Shown here: piece by piece, positions 8,901-17,100 of the stretch
How the letters are laid out: every line of letters starts with the position of its first letter
How positions within the stretch are numbered: the stretch's first letter is position 1
Assembly (NCBI GenBank): GCA_964035575.1
Contig: OZ037876.1
Location: 62,001-126,000 of the forward strand
Direction: 5' to 3'
Length of the DNA stretch: 64,000 nucleotides
Source: Rhynchopus sp. YZ270_cl-10
Taxonomy: Eukaryota; Euglenozoa; Diplonemea; Diplonemida; Diplonemidae
Notes under the pieces: generated by a model
Databases searched by the model: none
What the model was told of the DNA's origin: nothing
What the model saw: the letters and a program-made list of their open reading frames with translations, nothing else
Program-made: the position numbers and the translations under genes

Positions 8901-11900
8901 AGCAAGTCTCCGCCAAGTCAGTGGTGTGGCTGCACACGGGGAGGCCAGCTCTGTCCAGGTCCAACGGAGTCTGCTGTCCTAGGGCGATGACTTCACACTT
9001 TGACAGCTTCACCTTCAGCCCCAGCTCCGCACTGCGTGTCCTCACTAACTCCAGCGCTCGAGCCACCGCCTCTGGGTTCCCCATGATCGTCCCATCATCG
9101 AGGTACCAGATGCTACAGTCGATGCCCTGGACTGCACGCACTTCGTCTGTCAGTGCTTTGATCCCCAGGGAGAAGAGTAGGGGCCCTGCGGGGTCGCCTT
9201 GCTGCGCGCCTCTGGTGGATGGGATCATCTCGTCACCATACACTAGCCCGGTGTGGGAGTTGTAGCACCATTCGACCCACGGTGAAATGGACGGGAGATA
9301 TTTCCTTGTGGCTTCCAGAAAAGTCTTGCGAAAGATGCTGTTGAATGCGTTCTCGTAGTCAATCTGTACGATCACTTTGTCGCTCCCCTGGTGTCGTTTT
9401 GCGTATGCTGCCACAACCATTGTCGCCGCTTCCAGTCCACCGTCCACCGCCACCCCAACTTGTCTCCCTGGCAGCAGCACTCCTCGTGCCTTTTCCCTCA
9501 CAGACGCCACCTCGATCTTGCTCACGACTCGCCGAAGTGTGTTGCCTGCAGAGATGGGGCGGACGTCGCCTTGGTCACCCTTCTTTAACGCCACCAGAGT
9601 AGCTCCTGCCATGAACATAGCTGTCTCGGAGGGGGCTTTCCCGCGTCGCAGCAGGTCCAGGACTTGCGTCATCAGTGGCAAGATGTTCAGGTCCGGGTGT
9701 TTGACCATCCACCCCTTGAGGTGATCCCCGCGCAGACCAAAGGGACCTGGAGCAGAGCCCTTTGCCATGCTATTTATGGCTTTGAGGGCGGCGATCGGCT
9801 TCAGCGGCTCGGAAGCAATTTCCGGCAGAGAAGTGGCAGGTTGGGGTTCCTCATGGGGGTGCTTTCTGCGGAGGATGTCTGTGGATTCCTCAGTACGCTC
9901 TGCCAGCCCACCCTTGTGGAGGCGGCTCATCCCTGCTGCCATCCTCCCATTCCGCACCTCCCGGACCATCGCCTTCTCCCTTTCTTCCCACGTTGGTTCC
10001 TTCCGCTCCTTCTCCTTCTTCGTACCGCCTGTGCGATTCGCAGCTGCTCGCCACATTGCTGCGATCTCACCTTCTCTCCACTCATCCACATCCTTCTGCC
10101 GCAAGACTGCCACCTTCGTCTTGAGGTGCTTCCCACCTCGCTTCGCCGGTAGGACCAGCTTCGCGAACATGCACAAACGTTTCCAGCTTGCCTCATCGCC
10201 AACTGCGGCCACATCCTCAAGTGCCTGGGTGAACTCCACAGCGGCTGGACGGTCGATGCTCGTGGGGATCGCATCTGTTGTCCTGATGGGGATTTGAGCT
10301 ATCTCCCACCACTCCGGCAAGTCAACGTCGTCTGCCTTTTCCACTGCGGTGCGTTCCCTGGGTGTGGGCTTTGCGATCGCCTTTACCAGTTTCGCACACT
10401 GAAGACATGTCTCCTTCGATGCCGACCGTATCCCCCCACACGCTTCACACTGTCCTAACCCCAACTTGTTGAGGGTGTCGTGGGGGATGTGGTCGCCGGA
10501 AGACAGGTGTGCACCGATGTGTGTGCGCAGGCCGGGAACAGAGAAGGGCTGGGGACGGTGTAGACTGCTTCCGTTGCAACACGGAACAGGGCAGAAGAGC
10601 CTCGGTGCATCAGCCCCCAGAGGAGAAGGCGACTCCTTCGTCATGGCAGGGATGGGTGTTGCTGTTAGGCCTTTCGGGTCAAGCTCTGCGAAGGGGGCCG
10701 ACTGGACCATTGCCAGGGCGTTCTTTGGGTCCATTTGCACTTCCTCATAGTGATTATTGAGGAGTGAAACTACCCTGACGCGGCGGTCTTTCTGCGTCCG
10801 CAAGTCTTTCGATGAGGCTGCGGGGTTGATCGTCACCACTGGATTCGGCCCAGGCTGCACTACCGCTATCGTGGTGGACCATGCATTTGCTGCCAGGTGT
10901 AGGGTGAGGTGGTTGCCCCACACCTCAGGGTTGGTGAGGCCGTCAATGAAGCTTGACAGCTGTGCCTCGGTCTCGAAGTAGCGTCTGAGACCGGTCTTCA
11001 CCTTCGTGACCCGCGCTCTGTCAGCCAGCTCAGTGCGTGCTTTGCTGACATCCAAGTACAGCGCGTTCTTCTTACCCAGTAAGGCCACGTACATGCACTC
11101 GCCGTTGGCTGCGTTCGGCACCCTCTTCCCCCCATGCACCTCGAGGAATGCGTCAAGGTTTGCCGCCTCCTCCGGGTTGATGTCCCCGTCTGCTCCACCT
11201 GCCAGCGCCCCGGGCCCCAGGCTTATGCTCTGAGGTGACAGCTCCCACCCGTCCCCTGTCCCCGCCGGTCGCCTCAACCTCTGCATGAAAACCCACACCC
11301 TGCTGGCAAGTACTCGCAACCACAGCCTCCCGCTACGTGCTCTGTATCGGCCCTGTAGGAGCCCCTTCCTCAGCAGCACACTCAGCAGCTCTGCGTCCCG
11401 GATCAGTGCACAACCCAAAGCCCGTGGCGCCGATCTCCCAAGCTCATACCCCACGCAAACCAGAGCCCAGATGGCCACCCACTGCAAAGCCACTCTCACA
11501 ACGGCTGCCCTTATCCTGCGGAAAAGTTGAGAGGGCGGACGCTTGCATGGCGCCTTGCGCCGACGGAACCTGCTCGCCTGTGCCTTGGTCCAGTTCAAGG
11601 ACCTGTGACCTCGGCGCGTCCTCCTGGTCCCCCTCCTACCCACCAGCCACAATATGAGGTGACTGAGGGTAGGGGCGCGTCTGTCCTTCCACATGTCCAG
11701 GACCGCGAAAGACACAAACACACCCCACTCAGGTGCCTCGGCTACCCAGCGGGGGTCTGGTCGGCGCAGAGAAGAAAGGCGTTCCCAAAGGATGCTCCAC
11801 CAGTCAAACCCAAGCCCATGTTCTGCACGCCCCATGTGAACATTGGGGGTGATAAAGGTCCCCCACACCCGTAACGTCACACAGTAACTCTGTCCTTCTC

Positions 11901-12948
11901 GCCCCGCAAGGCTGGCCCCGAACACCAGCATACCTCGCTCACCCCCACCTACAGTGTTGTTGCTGCAGTTGCTGCTGCTGCTGTTGCTGTTGCTGTCGGT
12001 GCTGCTGCAGGTGCTGCTGATGCTGTTGTTGTTGCTGGTGTTACGGTTGTTGTTGTAGTTGCTGTTGTTGCTGCTGATACTGTCCGCCCGCACATCCTGT
12101 GTCCGCCCGCGCATCCGCTGTCTGCCACCGTTGTTGTAGTTGCTGTTGTTGCTGCTGATGCTGTCCGCCCGCACATCTAGTGTCCACCCGCGCATCCACT
12201 GTCTGCCACTGTTGTTGTAGTTGTTGTTGTTGTTGCTGCTGATGCTGCCCGCCCGCACATCTAGTGTCCGCCCGCGCCTCCACTGTCTGCCACTGTTGTT
12301 GTAGTTGCTGTTGTTGCTGCTGATGCTGTCCGCCCGCACATCTAGTGTCCGCCCACGCATCCAGTGTCTGCCACCGTTGTTGTAGTTGTTGTTGTTGTTG
12401 CTGCTATCAAAGCTGCAGCCGCTTGGGTTGTTGGGCACAGGCCTCTTTTTGGGGTAATAATGGGGGGGAATGGGGGTGCACCTGCAGCTTCTGTAGCCGC
12501 TGCACATGAAGCCCTTGCGGCCATTGCTGCAGGTGTAGATGTTGCTGGTGTGGTTGTTGGAGCCGCTATTGTTGCAGTAGACGCTGCCATAGAGGCCATC
12601 ACTCCAGTCATGGCTGCTCATGTTGCTGCAGCGAGAACGTGGTACCTGAGAGTGCTGAGTTGGTGTTGAGGAGCCCACTCGCGATACGTGCCTGCCGCAA
12701 CCGTGGGAGGTACTGATGTTGATGGCAGTGCTCCTGCTCACGATGCTGCTGCTCATGCTGCTGCTGCTCATGCTGCTGCTGCACATGCTGCTGCTGCTCA
12801 TGCTGCTGCTCATGCTGCTCCTGCTCATGCTGCTGCTGCTGCGCATGTTGCTCATGTTGCTGCACCAGCTTCGGCTGTCACCCCCGCCATCATCCATGGC
12901 TCCACACAGGAGCACCATAGCCCAAAGCTGGGCACTCCACCTGCACAT
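5941..12948 (-). CDS. LINE B polyprotein: OTU - zinc finger - RT - REL endonuclease - OTU - zinc finger
   Basis: 2,335 residues from the ATG at 12948; four in-frame codons extend upstream to a TTG, with no ATG among them. Approximate layout: hydrophobic signal-like start (1-20); Ser/Met-rich repeats; Asn/Ser-rich minisatellite (180-300); module shared with D (333-467); hydrophobic stretch (475-505); OTU-like domain 1 (610-737; NGECMY, later NNHYEEV); zinc fingers, one C2H2-like plus CxxC pairs (780-855); RT (1060-1420; VIVQIDYENAF, QQGDPAGP, YLDD); REL endonuclease (1609-1690; CRQC, GDHIFAC, RHN, KPADI, IDVTV); OTU-like domain 2 (1893-2017; VGDCAFDAV, GHFSPL); Cys-rich finger (2052-2093); C-terminal RNVEEW motif. 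It would copy its RNA into a nicked target by target-primed reverse transcription. The OTU domains are probably deubiquitinase- or protease-like; their substrate is unknown. No APE endonuclease is seen. REL LINEs with cysteine-protease domains are known (NeSL, Dualen/RandI clades), but two OTU-like domains flanking RT is unusual. Confidence 0.9.
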   Translation of the reverse strand: MCRWSAQLWAMVLLCGAMDDGGGDSRSWCSNMSNMRSSSSMSRSSMSSSMSSSSMCSSSMSSSSMSSSIVSRSTAINISTSHGCGRHVSRVGSSTPTQHSQVPRSRCSNMSSHDWSDGLYGSVYCNNSGSNNHTSNIYTCSNGRKGFMCSGYRSCRCTPIPPHYYPKKRPVPNNPSGCSFDSSNNNNNYNNGGRHWMRGRTLDVRADSISSNNSNYNNSGRQWRRGRTLDVRAGSISSNNNNNYNNSGRQWMRGWTLDVRADSISSNNSNYNNGGRQRMRGRTQDVRADSISSNNSNYNNNRNTSNNNSISSTCSSTDSNSNSSSSNCSNNTVGGGERGMLVFGASLAGREGQSYCVTLRVWGTFITPNVHMGRAEHGLGFDWWSILWERLSSLRRPDPRWVAEAPEWGVFVSFAVLDMWKDRRAPTLSHLILWLVGRRGTRRTRRGHRSLNWTKAQASRFRRRKAPCKRPPSQLFRRIRAAVVRVALQWVAIWALVCVGYELGRSAPRALGCALIRDAELLSVLLRKGLLQGRYRARSGRLWLRVLASRVWVFMQRLRRPAGTGDGWELSPQSISLGPGALAGGADGDINPEEAANLDAFLEVHGGKRVPNAANGECMYVALLGKKNALYLDVSKARTELADRARVTKVKTGLRRYFETEAQLSSFIDGLTNPEVWGNHLTLHLAANAWSTTIAVVQPGPNPVVTINPAASSKDLRTQKDRRVRVVSLLNNHYEEVQMDPKNALAMVQSAPFAELDPKGLTATPIPAMTKESPSPLGADAPRLFCPVPCCNGSSLHRPQPFSVPGLRTHIGAHLSSGDHIPHDTLNKLGLGQCEACGGIRSASKETCLQCAKLVKAIAKPTPRERTAVEKADDVDLPEWWEIAQIPIRTTDAIPTSIDRPAAVEFTQALEDVAAVGDEASWKRLCMFAKLVLPAKRGGKHLKTKVAVLRQKDVDEWREGEIAAMWRAAANRTGGTKKEKERKEPTWEEREKAMVREVRNGRMAAGMSRLHKGGLAERTEESTDILRRKHPHEEPQPATSLPEIASEPLKPIAALKAINSMAKGSAPGPFGLRGDHLKGWMVKHPDLNILPLMTQVLDLLRRGKAPSETAMFMAGATLVALKKGDQGDVRPISAGNTLRRVVSKIEVASVREKARGVLLPGRQVGVAVDGGLEAATMVVAAYAKRHQGSDKVIVQIDYENAFNSIFRKTFLEATRKYLPSISPWVEWCYNSHTGLVYGDEMIPSTRGAQQGDPAGPLLFSLGIKALTDEVRAVQGIDCSIWYLDDGTIMGNPEAVARALELVRTRSAELGLKVKLSKCEVIALGQQTPLDLDRAGLPVCSHTTDLAETCSACEGKVMSVKYGGFAFLGAPIGDDEYCEAYMEKKVEEFAVQLRLLQKVSDSQAGLTLLRQCEGFARMVFYMRAIGHACTHKYLSQYDKEVDAALAALFGDEDGGLPEEARRQAALPCRVGGMGVRRIRDHWTAAAMGARSGLHQLCTELDPSFTWDAEGWERTATLYNEQVAEGARIDPKLQPAVPLRQRDLSAGILEEQLRDLFVKGDAYDKARLNSLALPQAGSWLTAPPTWEHYIPPIAFKAAARLRLHLPIYAEGVSCRQCNQPMDTRGDHIFACRMGGHRILRHNSVRDYVYGAANEAGLSPILEPNHLILGNNKPADILLSTGVGESRGRAIDVTVWTPTSASMVQGAAVAKGYAATKAETAKRKKHGDACAAERLAFTPFALETTGGLGPAAASIWQQMLRFAADRKLGNRVEMSQRWNWGLGTTLQRQIGKAATDRGSLTGCLRGPLRERVDLDPTVDPEEGDLIRLPPDHLPNLEVTDDHQGDIRVSAEEEPETGNEKETAPETAAQDPTPHSELEANLVKWGLSRPQVPVPFRVGDCAFDAVCWSVRSWKVVTSSTLRSLAVERVKRDADLARNAMPDLATWVRWMSLAGNRDRRSWADQTALAGLARALQVVIVAVVSSDSKVHIHRPASKSNGAVAVLHTGAHEAGHFSPLCMTDNTFAYLRSLAPDTPLPEMQCHSTGALSRMEERPGRQGELLTCENCALITECSVPHWFCSSCERTWCEGCGSANAKCVLRAKPVQPVQPVQPTTSQTVGGSYYNSNPAPPQDAATEVKEEVMDEEDSADCADHDTTMDNNTATAAESFVWGPSEQSYNTTPTALTGDHHLGSAKTGGWTAKSHAERRTKLTTLGTSRRAQGNHTRRSGVVEDRSAETTARRPSPPISRGSDVEAKGLVPHSQKEGDRVPRNVEEWADCFFPRGGTRREGMTPLAPEVAYEALDAWWDQREELGRVGGRQTSQYGALRAVLVLMMEATFK
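12060..12400 (-). repeat. Coding minisatellite in LINE B, about 4 units of 81-84 bp
   Basis: The N-terminal part of B's ORF repeats a 27-28-residue unit containing RGRTLDVRADSISSNN followed by NYNN and GRQW. Units differ by a few substitutions and by the number of Asn codons, as expected of slippage. The repeat is absent from D, although the sequences on both sides are shared with D. Confidence 0.85.
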
Positions 12949-13174
12949 CTTCACCACCAAGAAAACAAAAAAGTCAAAACAGTAAAAAACAAAAGGACAA
13001 GGAAGACAAAATACACGTCTCTACCTGCACTTCGCCAGAGAGGAACTACTCACCGGCCTTCTCTCTGCCCAGGACACGCCACTAGGAGGCGACAGGTAGG
13101 ACCCACACAAGGGGGAAAACAAGTGGGGGAAAGGGGATAAGGGGAGAAGCAAAGGACAAGATGGGGTAGTGTGT
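12949..13174 (-). other. 5' leader of LINE B
   Basis: 226 bases, pyrimidine-rich on the element strand (CCCC and CTTT runs), between the right TSD copy and the ATG. No promoter motif can be assigned with confidence. Confidence 0.6.
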
Positions 13175-13187
13175 AGTGGCAGACGGG
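13175..13187. repeat. TSD copy shared by LINE B (13 bp) and element Y (10 bp)
   Basis: AGTGGCAGACGGG. It is the right flank of B and also touches Y's 26-nt poly(T) (13188-13213); the last ten bases equal those at 14172-14181, on the other side of Y. Confidence 0.88.
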
Positions 13188-14171
13188 TTTTTTTTTTTTT
13201 TTTTTTTTTTTTTCTCTTTTTTGTACTTGGACTAGTTTTTTATGAGAATAGAAAGGAAAAAGGAAGAAATGGAGAAGACAATAAAGACAATAAAATGAAC
13301 AGGAAATGGAAAAGGAAAAAGGAAATGGAAAAATGAAAAGGAAAAAATGATGACCAAAAATGGTCGGTGTTTCAAGTTTTGTATAAAAGGCGGGCGAAGA
13401 GTACGGTAGAGCCAACAGAGTTTTATACAAAACAAGAAACTGCATTATGTGTTTGTTTTTTATTCTTTTTGATCAATTTGAATACACAGGCGTCACACTT
13501 CTGGGGCAAAAAAAGGAAAAAAAGAAGACCTAATCCTCCTTACTTAAAAGAAGGGAAGGGAGAATAAAAAACACATTGCCTTTGCTTTGTTGTCTGCAGA
13601 ATGGTTTGTTTTAGTGCCTCCCCTGGAAAAAGAAAAATGGATTCCACTTGGTAAAAATAGCACACCTGTTGAACACACGTCAGGCCAGGAACAGAAGAAA
13701 AGCAAACGCTTCCACGAATGGAAGCAAAAGAAAAGTGTGGTGAAAAAACCCTTTTGGCCAAGGTGGTCTTGACTCTGTCTACAAACTTTGGGGATGAATG
13801 AAAAAATGACACTGAATAAATAACAGAGAGTGGGCGGGTAAGCCACTTCTCCGAGCTAAACACAAAGTAAACACCCTCCACCCATCTGATCCCGCCCACA
13901 AACACAAACAATCACGACAGAAACCAAGACAGGCAGAGGATGACCAGGGTAGGTTTTACTTGAACAGCGAACCTCTGCCTTGATACTTCACACGCTCAGC
14001 AGACGAGTTGCCACAACTCTCCAGACCTGCTGCAAAACAGGCCTGCACCTTTCACCGCATTTCGCTTCGTGCCCCTCATCTGGCGCACTACTGACGGGGG
14101 ACGCCCCATGTAGGCACATCGGTAGGATTTCGTCTTAACATAGTTTTTTGTGTAAAAAAAAATGAACCCCA
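13188..14171 (-). mobile_element. Element Y: 984-bp poly(A)-tailed retro-insert of unknown parent
   Basis: It lies between GGCAGACGGG copies at 13178-13187 and 14172-14181 and ends in a 26-nt poly(A) on the minus strand, so it was inserted by target-primed reverse transcription. I see no RT, no long ORF and no convincing similarity to the ends of B, C or D. It could be a SINE-like element, a strongly 5'-truncated LINE of another family, or a retrocopy of a cellular transcript. It adds 27 foreign codons to the truncated D frame. Its T/A-rich 3' part holds a 13-bp inverted repeat. Confidence 0.75.
13376..13433. repeat. Perfect 13-bp inverted repeat inside Y
   Basis: GTTTTGTATAAAA (13376-13388) and TTTTATACAAAAC (13421-13433), separated by 32 bases. 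It includes a TATAAAA on the plus strand and its mirror. Function unknown: it could be an RNA stem near the 3' end or chance in A/T-rich DNA, although 13 perfect pairs favour a real structure. Confidence 0.7.
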
Positions 14172-14181
14172 GGCAGACGGG
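14172..14181. repeat. Target-site duplication of element Y, right copy (GGCAGACGGG)
   Basis: Third copy of the target motif, at the point where D's coding sequence passes into Y. The D codons here are CCG TCT GCC read on the minus strand. Confidence 0.88.
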
Positions 14182-17100
14182 TGGGCGGAGGGTGCTGTGT
14201 GGCCACTTCCTGTCTGCGATGTTGTAGCGGGTGCCGTGGTGGCATCGACCCCATCTGGGTCTCGCCCTCGGGACCCTGGATCCAAAGCTAGCGACACCGT
14301 CACCGTAGGGTCCCAATCATTCGCCCTATCCCGAAAGCTCGAGTCGCTCATTGCCCTGTTGAGGCAGTCCAGTGTGGACCGGATCTTCTTCTTTGCCGCC
14401 TCGGGAGCCTCCCAATTCAGCGCCTTCCAGGTGTGGAGCCATTCCCGAAACGCCCAGAAGCACCCCTCTGTGCCGAGTCGCGTATCCACCGCCCCTTGCC
14501 TGTGGTGGAAGGCCTCCACCCACTGCTGGACGTTCCGCATCACCGGCTGCCCCATTGACAGGCAGGGGTAGAAACCCCCTTTCGACACCGTGTACCCCCA
14601 CTGCAGCTTCCGTGCGATCTCCTCCACCTTCTGCCGCGCTTCGCCCTCCACATCGTCCAGGCGAAAAGAGTCCGTCGGGGTCTCAGCGTCCGCCTTCGGG
14701 TTCTCGACCGCGGGGGTGGACTGCCTGGCCTTACGCACCCTGTTGTCCCGTTCTGTCGTCACCCTGGCCTGGGAGACCCCCTTCCTACGAGTCTGTGTGT
14801 CCCCGAGCTCGATACCCTGCTTTGCGGTACCTGGTTTCGCGGTTCCAGGCTTCTTGTCCTCCCCAGTGGACGGAGCAGCACGCGGCAGGAAGGCCTGAGG
14901 GAGGAGACAGGACGCAGTGCACAGCTTGGAGAAAGCCATGTCCTCCTCATCCCTCAAATCGCCATGCGAGCGTTCAGCGTCCCTCAGCAGCAAAAGACAC
15001 CGCTCAGACGTGGCGTGCAGGAGGATGGTCTCCCGTCCCTGCATGGACTCTTCGTTGCCGATGTTGCGGCGCCCCTCAGCCTCCTGTTCCTCGCACGAGG
15101 CAAACCCTAACCGGAACCTCTGACGGCTCTCCTCTCTCCTCTGCGATGCAGTGAGGCTCTGGGCTTGCCTTCGGTTCAAGGCACCTGCCTTCGTCAGCTC
15201 ACTCGTCTTCGCCGATCCAGGCTGCGCTCCAGCGGGGCTGCGGACACCCATCGCCTTCTCCTGCATCGTCTCACGTCGCTGCTCCGACGATTTGGCCTTA
15301 GCAGAAACGAAGCGAGATGCACTCTCGGATCTGGCCCGGCGCAAGAGGACCTCCGTAGCCTCCCGTTCCTGCTTCTGGCGTTCCTCCGACAACCTCCTCC
15401 GCTCTGCCGACCGCCGGCGCAACTCTTCCCCCTCCTCTGGTGGGACGTCTCCCTCAACCCCACCCTCGAAACCCGATTCCCTATCCTCAGGTTCCGCGGC
15501 AAAGCAGGGTGGCGTCACCGGCTGGGGGGAAGCATCGGTCTCGTGCATGTCTTGCATCAATGTGTCAGCCTGCTCCCAATCTCCTCGAGAAGAGGGCGGC
15601 ATAGGAGGAGTCTCATCATGGGGTGCAGGGTGACGGACCGGTGTCTCTCCTGTCTGAGCCTCCGCGGCAGAAGAAGGTACTTGTTGCTCCTGGGGAGTCG
15701 ATTGAGGGATATCGGTCTCAGAGGTCTCCTCCATCTTCACCTGCACCTCCGAAGCCTGTTGATTTGCGAGCGCCAGCATATCCTCCGCCTCCTCCCTTGC
15801 GCACTCCTCCTTGAGGTGCTCCAGGGCGTTGCGTCGCTCCTCCGCAGACTCGCCGACCGCTAGAGCCTCATTCCTCTTGAAGCACACCTTCAACTCCGTC
15901 CGCACTGCCCACCATTGTCTCACCACAGTGGTCTCAGCTGCGTGCACCCGCGCCAAAGCCAGAGGATCAGGCGTGTTTCCGTCCAGAGGGTTCTCGTAGG
16001 CTCGAATTCCTTGGGGGCCTGCCGGATGGGAATCCATGGGAACAGAGGGACCTGAGCACTTCGCCCCAACAGCGCACGTCAAGCAGCTGGTGGTGCAGCA
16101 GCACGTGCAACTCATAAAGCTGTCATCCGCAGAAGCGCCCTCTACTTTGCACATCCCGCAGCGGAAAGACCCAGTGAAGAGTTTCCAAGCACATGGCCCA
16201 CCCGATGAAGAATGCCTCTGGACCTCACAGAAGGCCTGTGCCGTGTCCGCGTTCAGGATGAAACGCTCAAAGTGACCCGACACAACTCCGGTGTACGTCA
16301 GTCCTATAACTCCACAGGAAACCCCCCTCGGCGCTATCACATGTGGGCAGGAACCCGGATTCGCGGAGCCGTGTAGCGGGGCGCAGAACAAAACAAAAGT
16401 CACGTTTAAAGCCCTGCTGAGGCCGCTCACCAGCAGTAGATCCCCCCATGTGCTGGGGTCTGTGCACCCTGCCTGAAGCTTCCGCATGGCCCACGACCTG
16501 TGGCCTCCCGTCAGCGAGCGCAAGTCACTGTCACGTAGAACCTGCGCAACAGCAATCTGTCTCAGCGTCGCGCTCGAGATACGGGCCGACGACGGGAAGG
16601 ACGCTGACACTGCGTCGAAGAGGCAATCCCCAATGGTGAAGGGGTCCCTGGCTCGAGCGCCCATCAGCTCCAGCAGTCTTTCCCACGGGATGTCGCTGAA
16701 GAAGAGGGAGGTGGCGCTGACGTTCGTGTTCTGCGCCAGGTGACGGACGTGCTGCAGGAAAAGATCTCCGCTGTCGTCCATGCGGGCATCCGTCGTCGGT
16801 TCAGAAGATGGGATAGGGGGTGATCTGGACCTCTCAGCCCCCTTCTGGTGAGTGCGAGCTGAGGGATGACACTCCTCCTCTGCCCCCTCCATATTGACGT
16901 CCTCTGGGCAATGAGAATCTCCCTCTTCCTTCACCTCCTCCATCTGGACATCCTCTGAGCGGGCCCCCTGGGGATCTGGAGGTGAGTGTGTGTCCGAAGA
17001 GTCTCCACGTTTGTTCCCTCGGAGGATGTCCACCAGACCGGCCTGAGATGCCGGGCAAAAAGGGGAGTCACGCGCACACCCGACGCACACCTTCCTACCA

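Larger units (their letters stand above)
4602..13174 (-). mobile_element. LINE B, full-length, inserted in LINE D
   Basis: B is bounded by a 13-bp TSD. The 3' end is a 52-nt poly(A) on the minus strand (poly(T) 4602-4653). The 8.6-kb element has a 226-bp 5' leader, one uninterrupted ORF of 2,335 codons and a 1.29-kb 3' UTR. It is of the same subfamily as C: the region 5565-9770 and C's 24333-28538 have exactly equal length (4,206 bp), and open frames on both strands translate identically, so the two are nearly or fully identical. All catalytic motifs are present. It is a candidate active, autonomous copy. Confidence 0.92.

Noticed and set aside
14088-14171. 27 C-terminal codons of the LINE D frame
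   Set aside because: They lie in element Y beyond the target duplication and are not D sequence.
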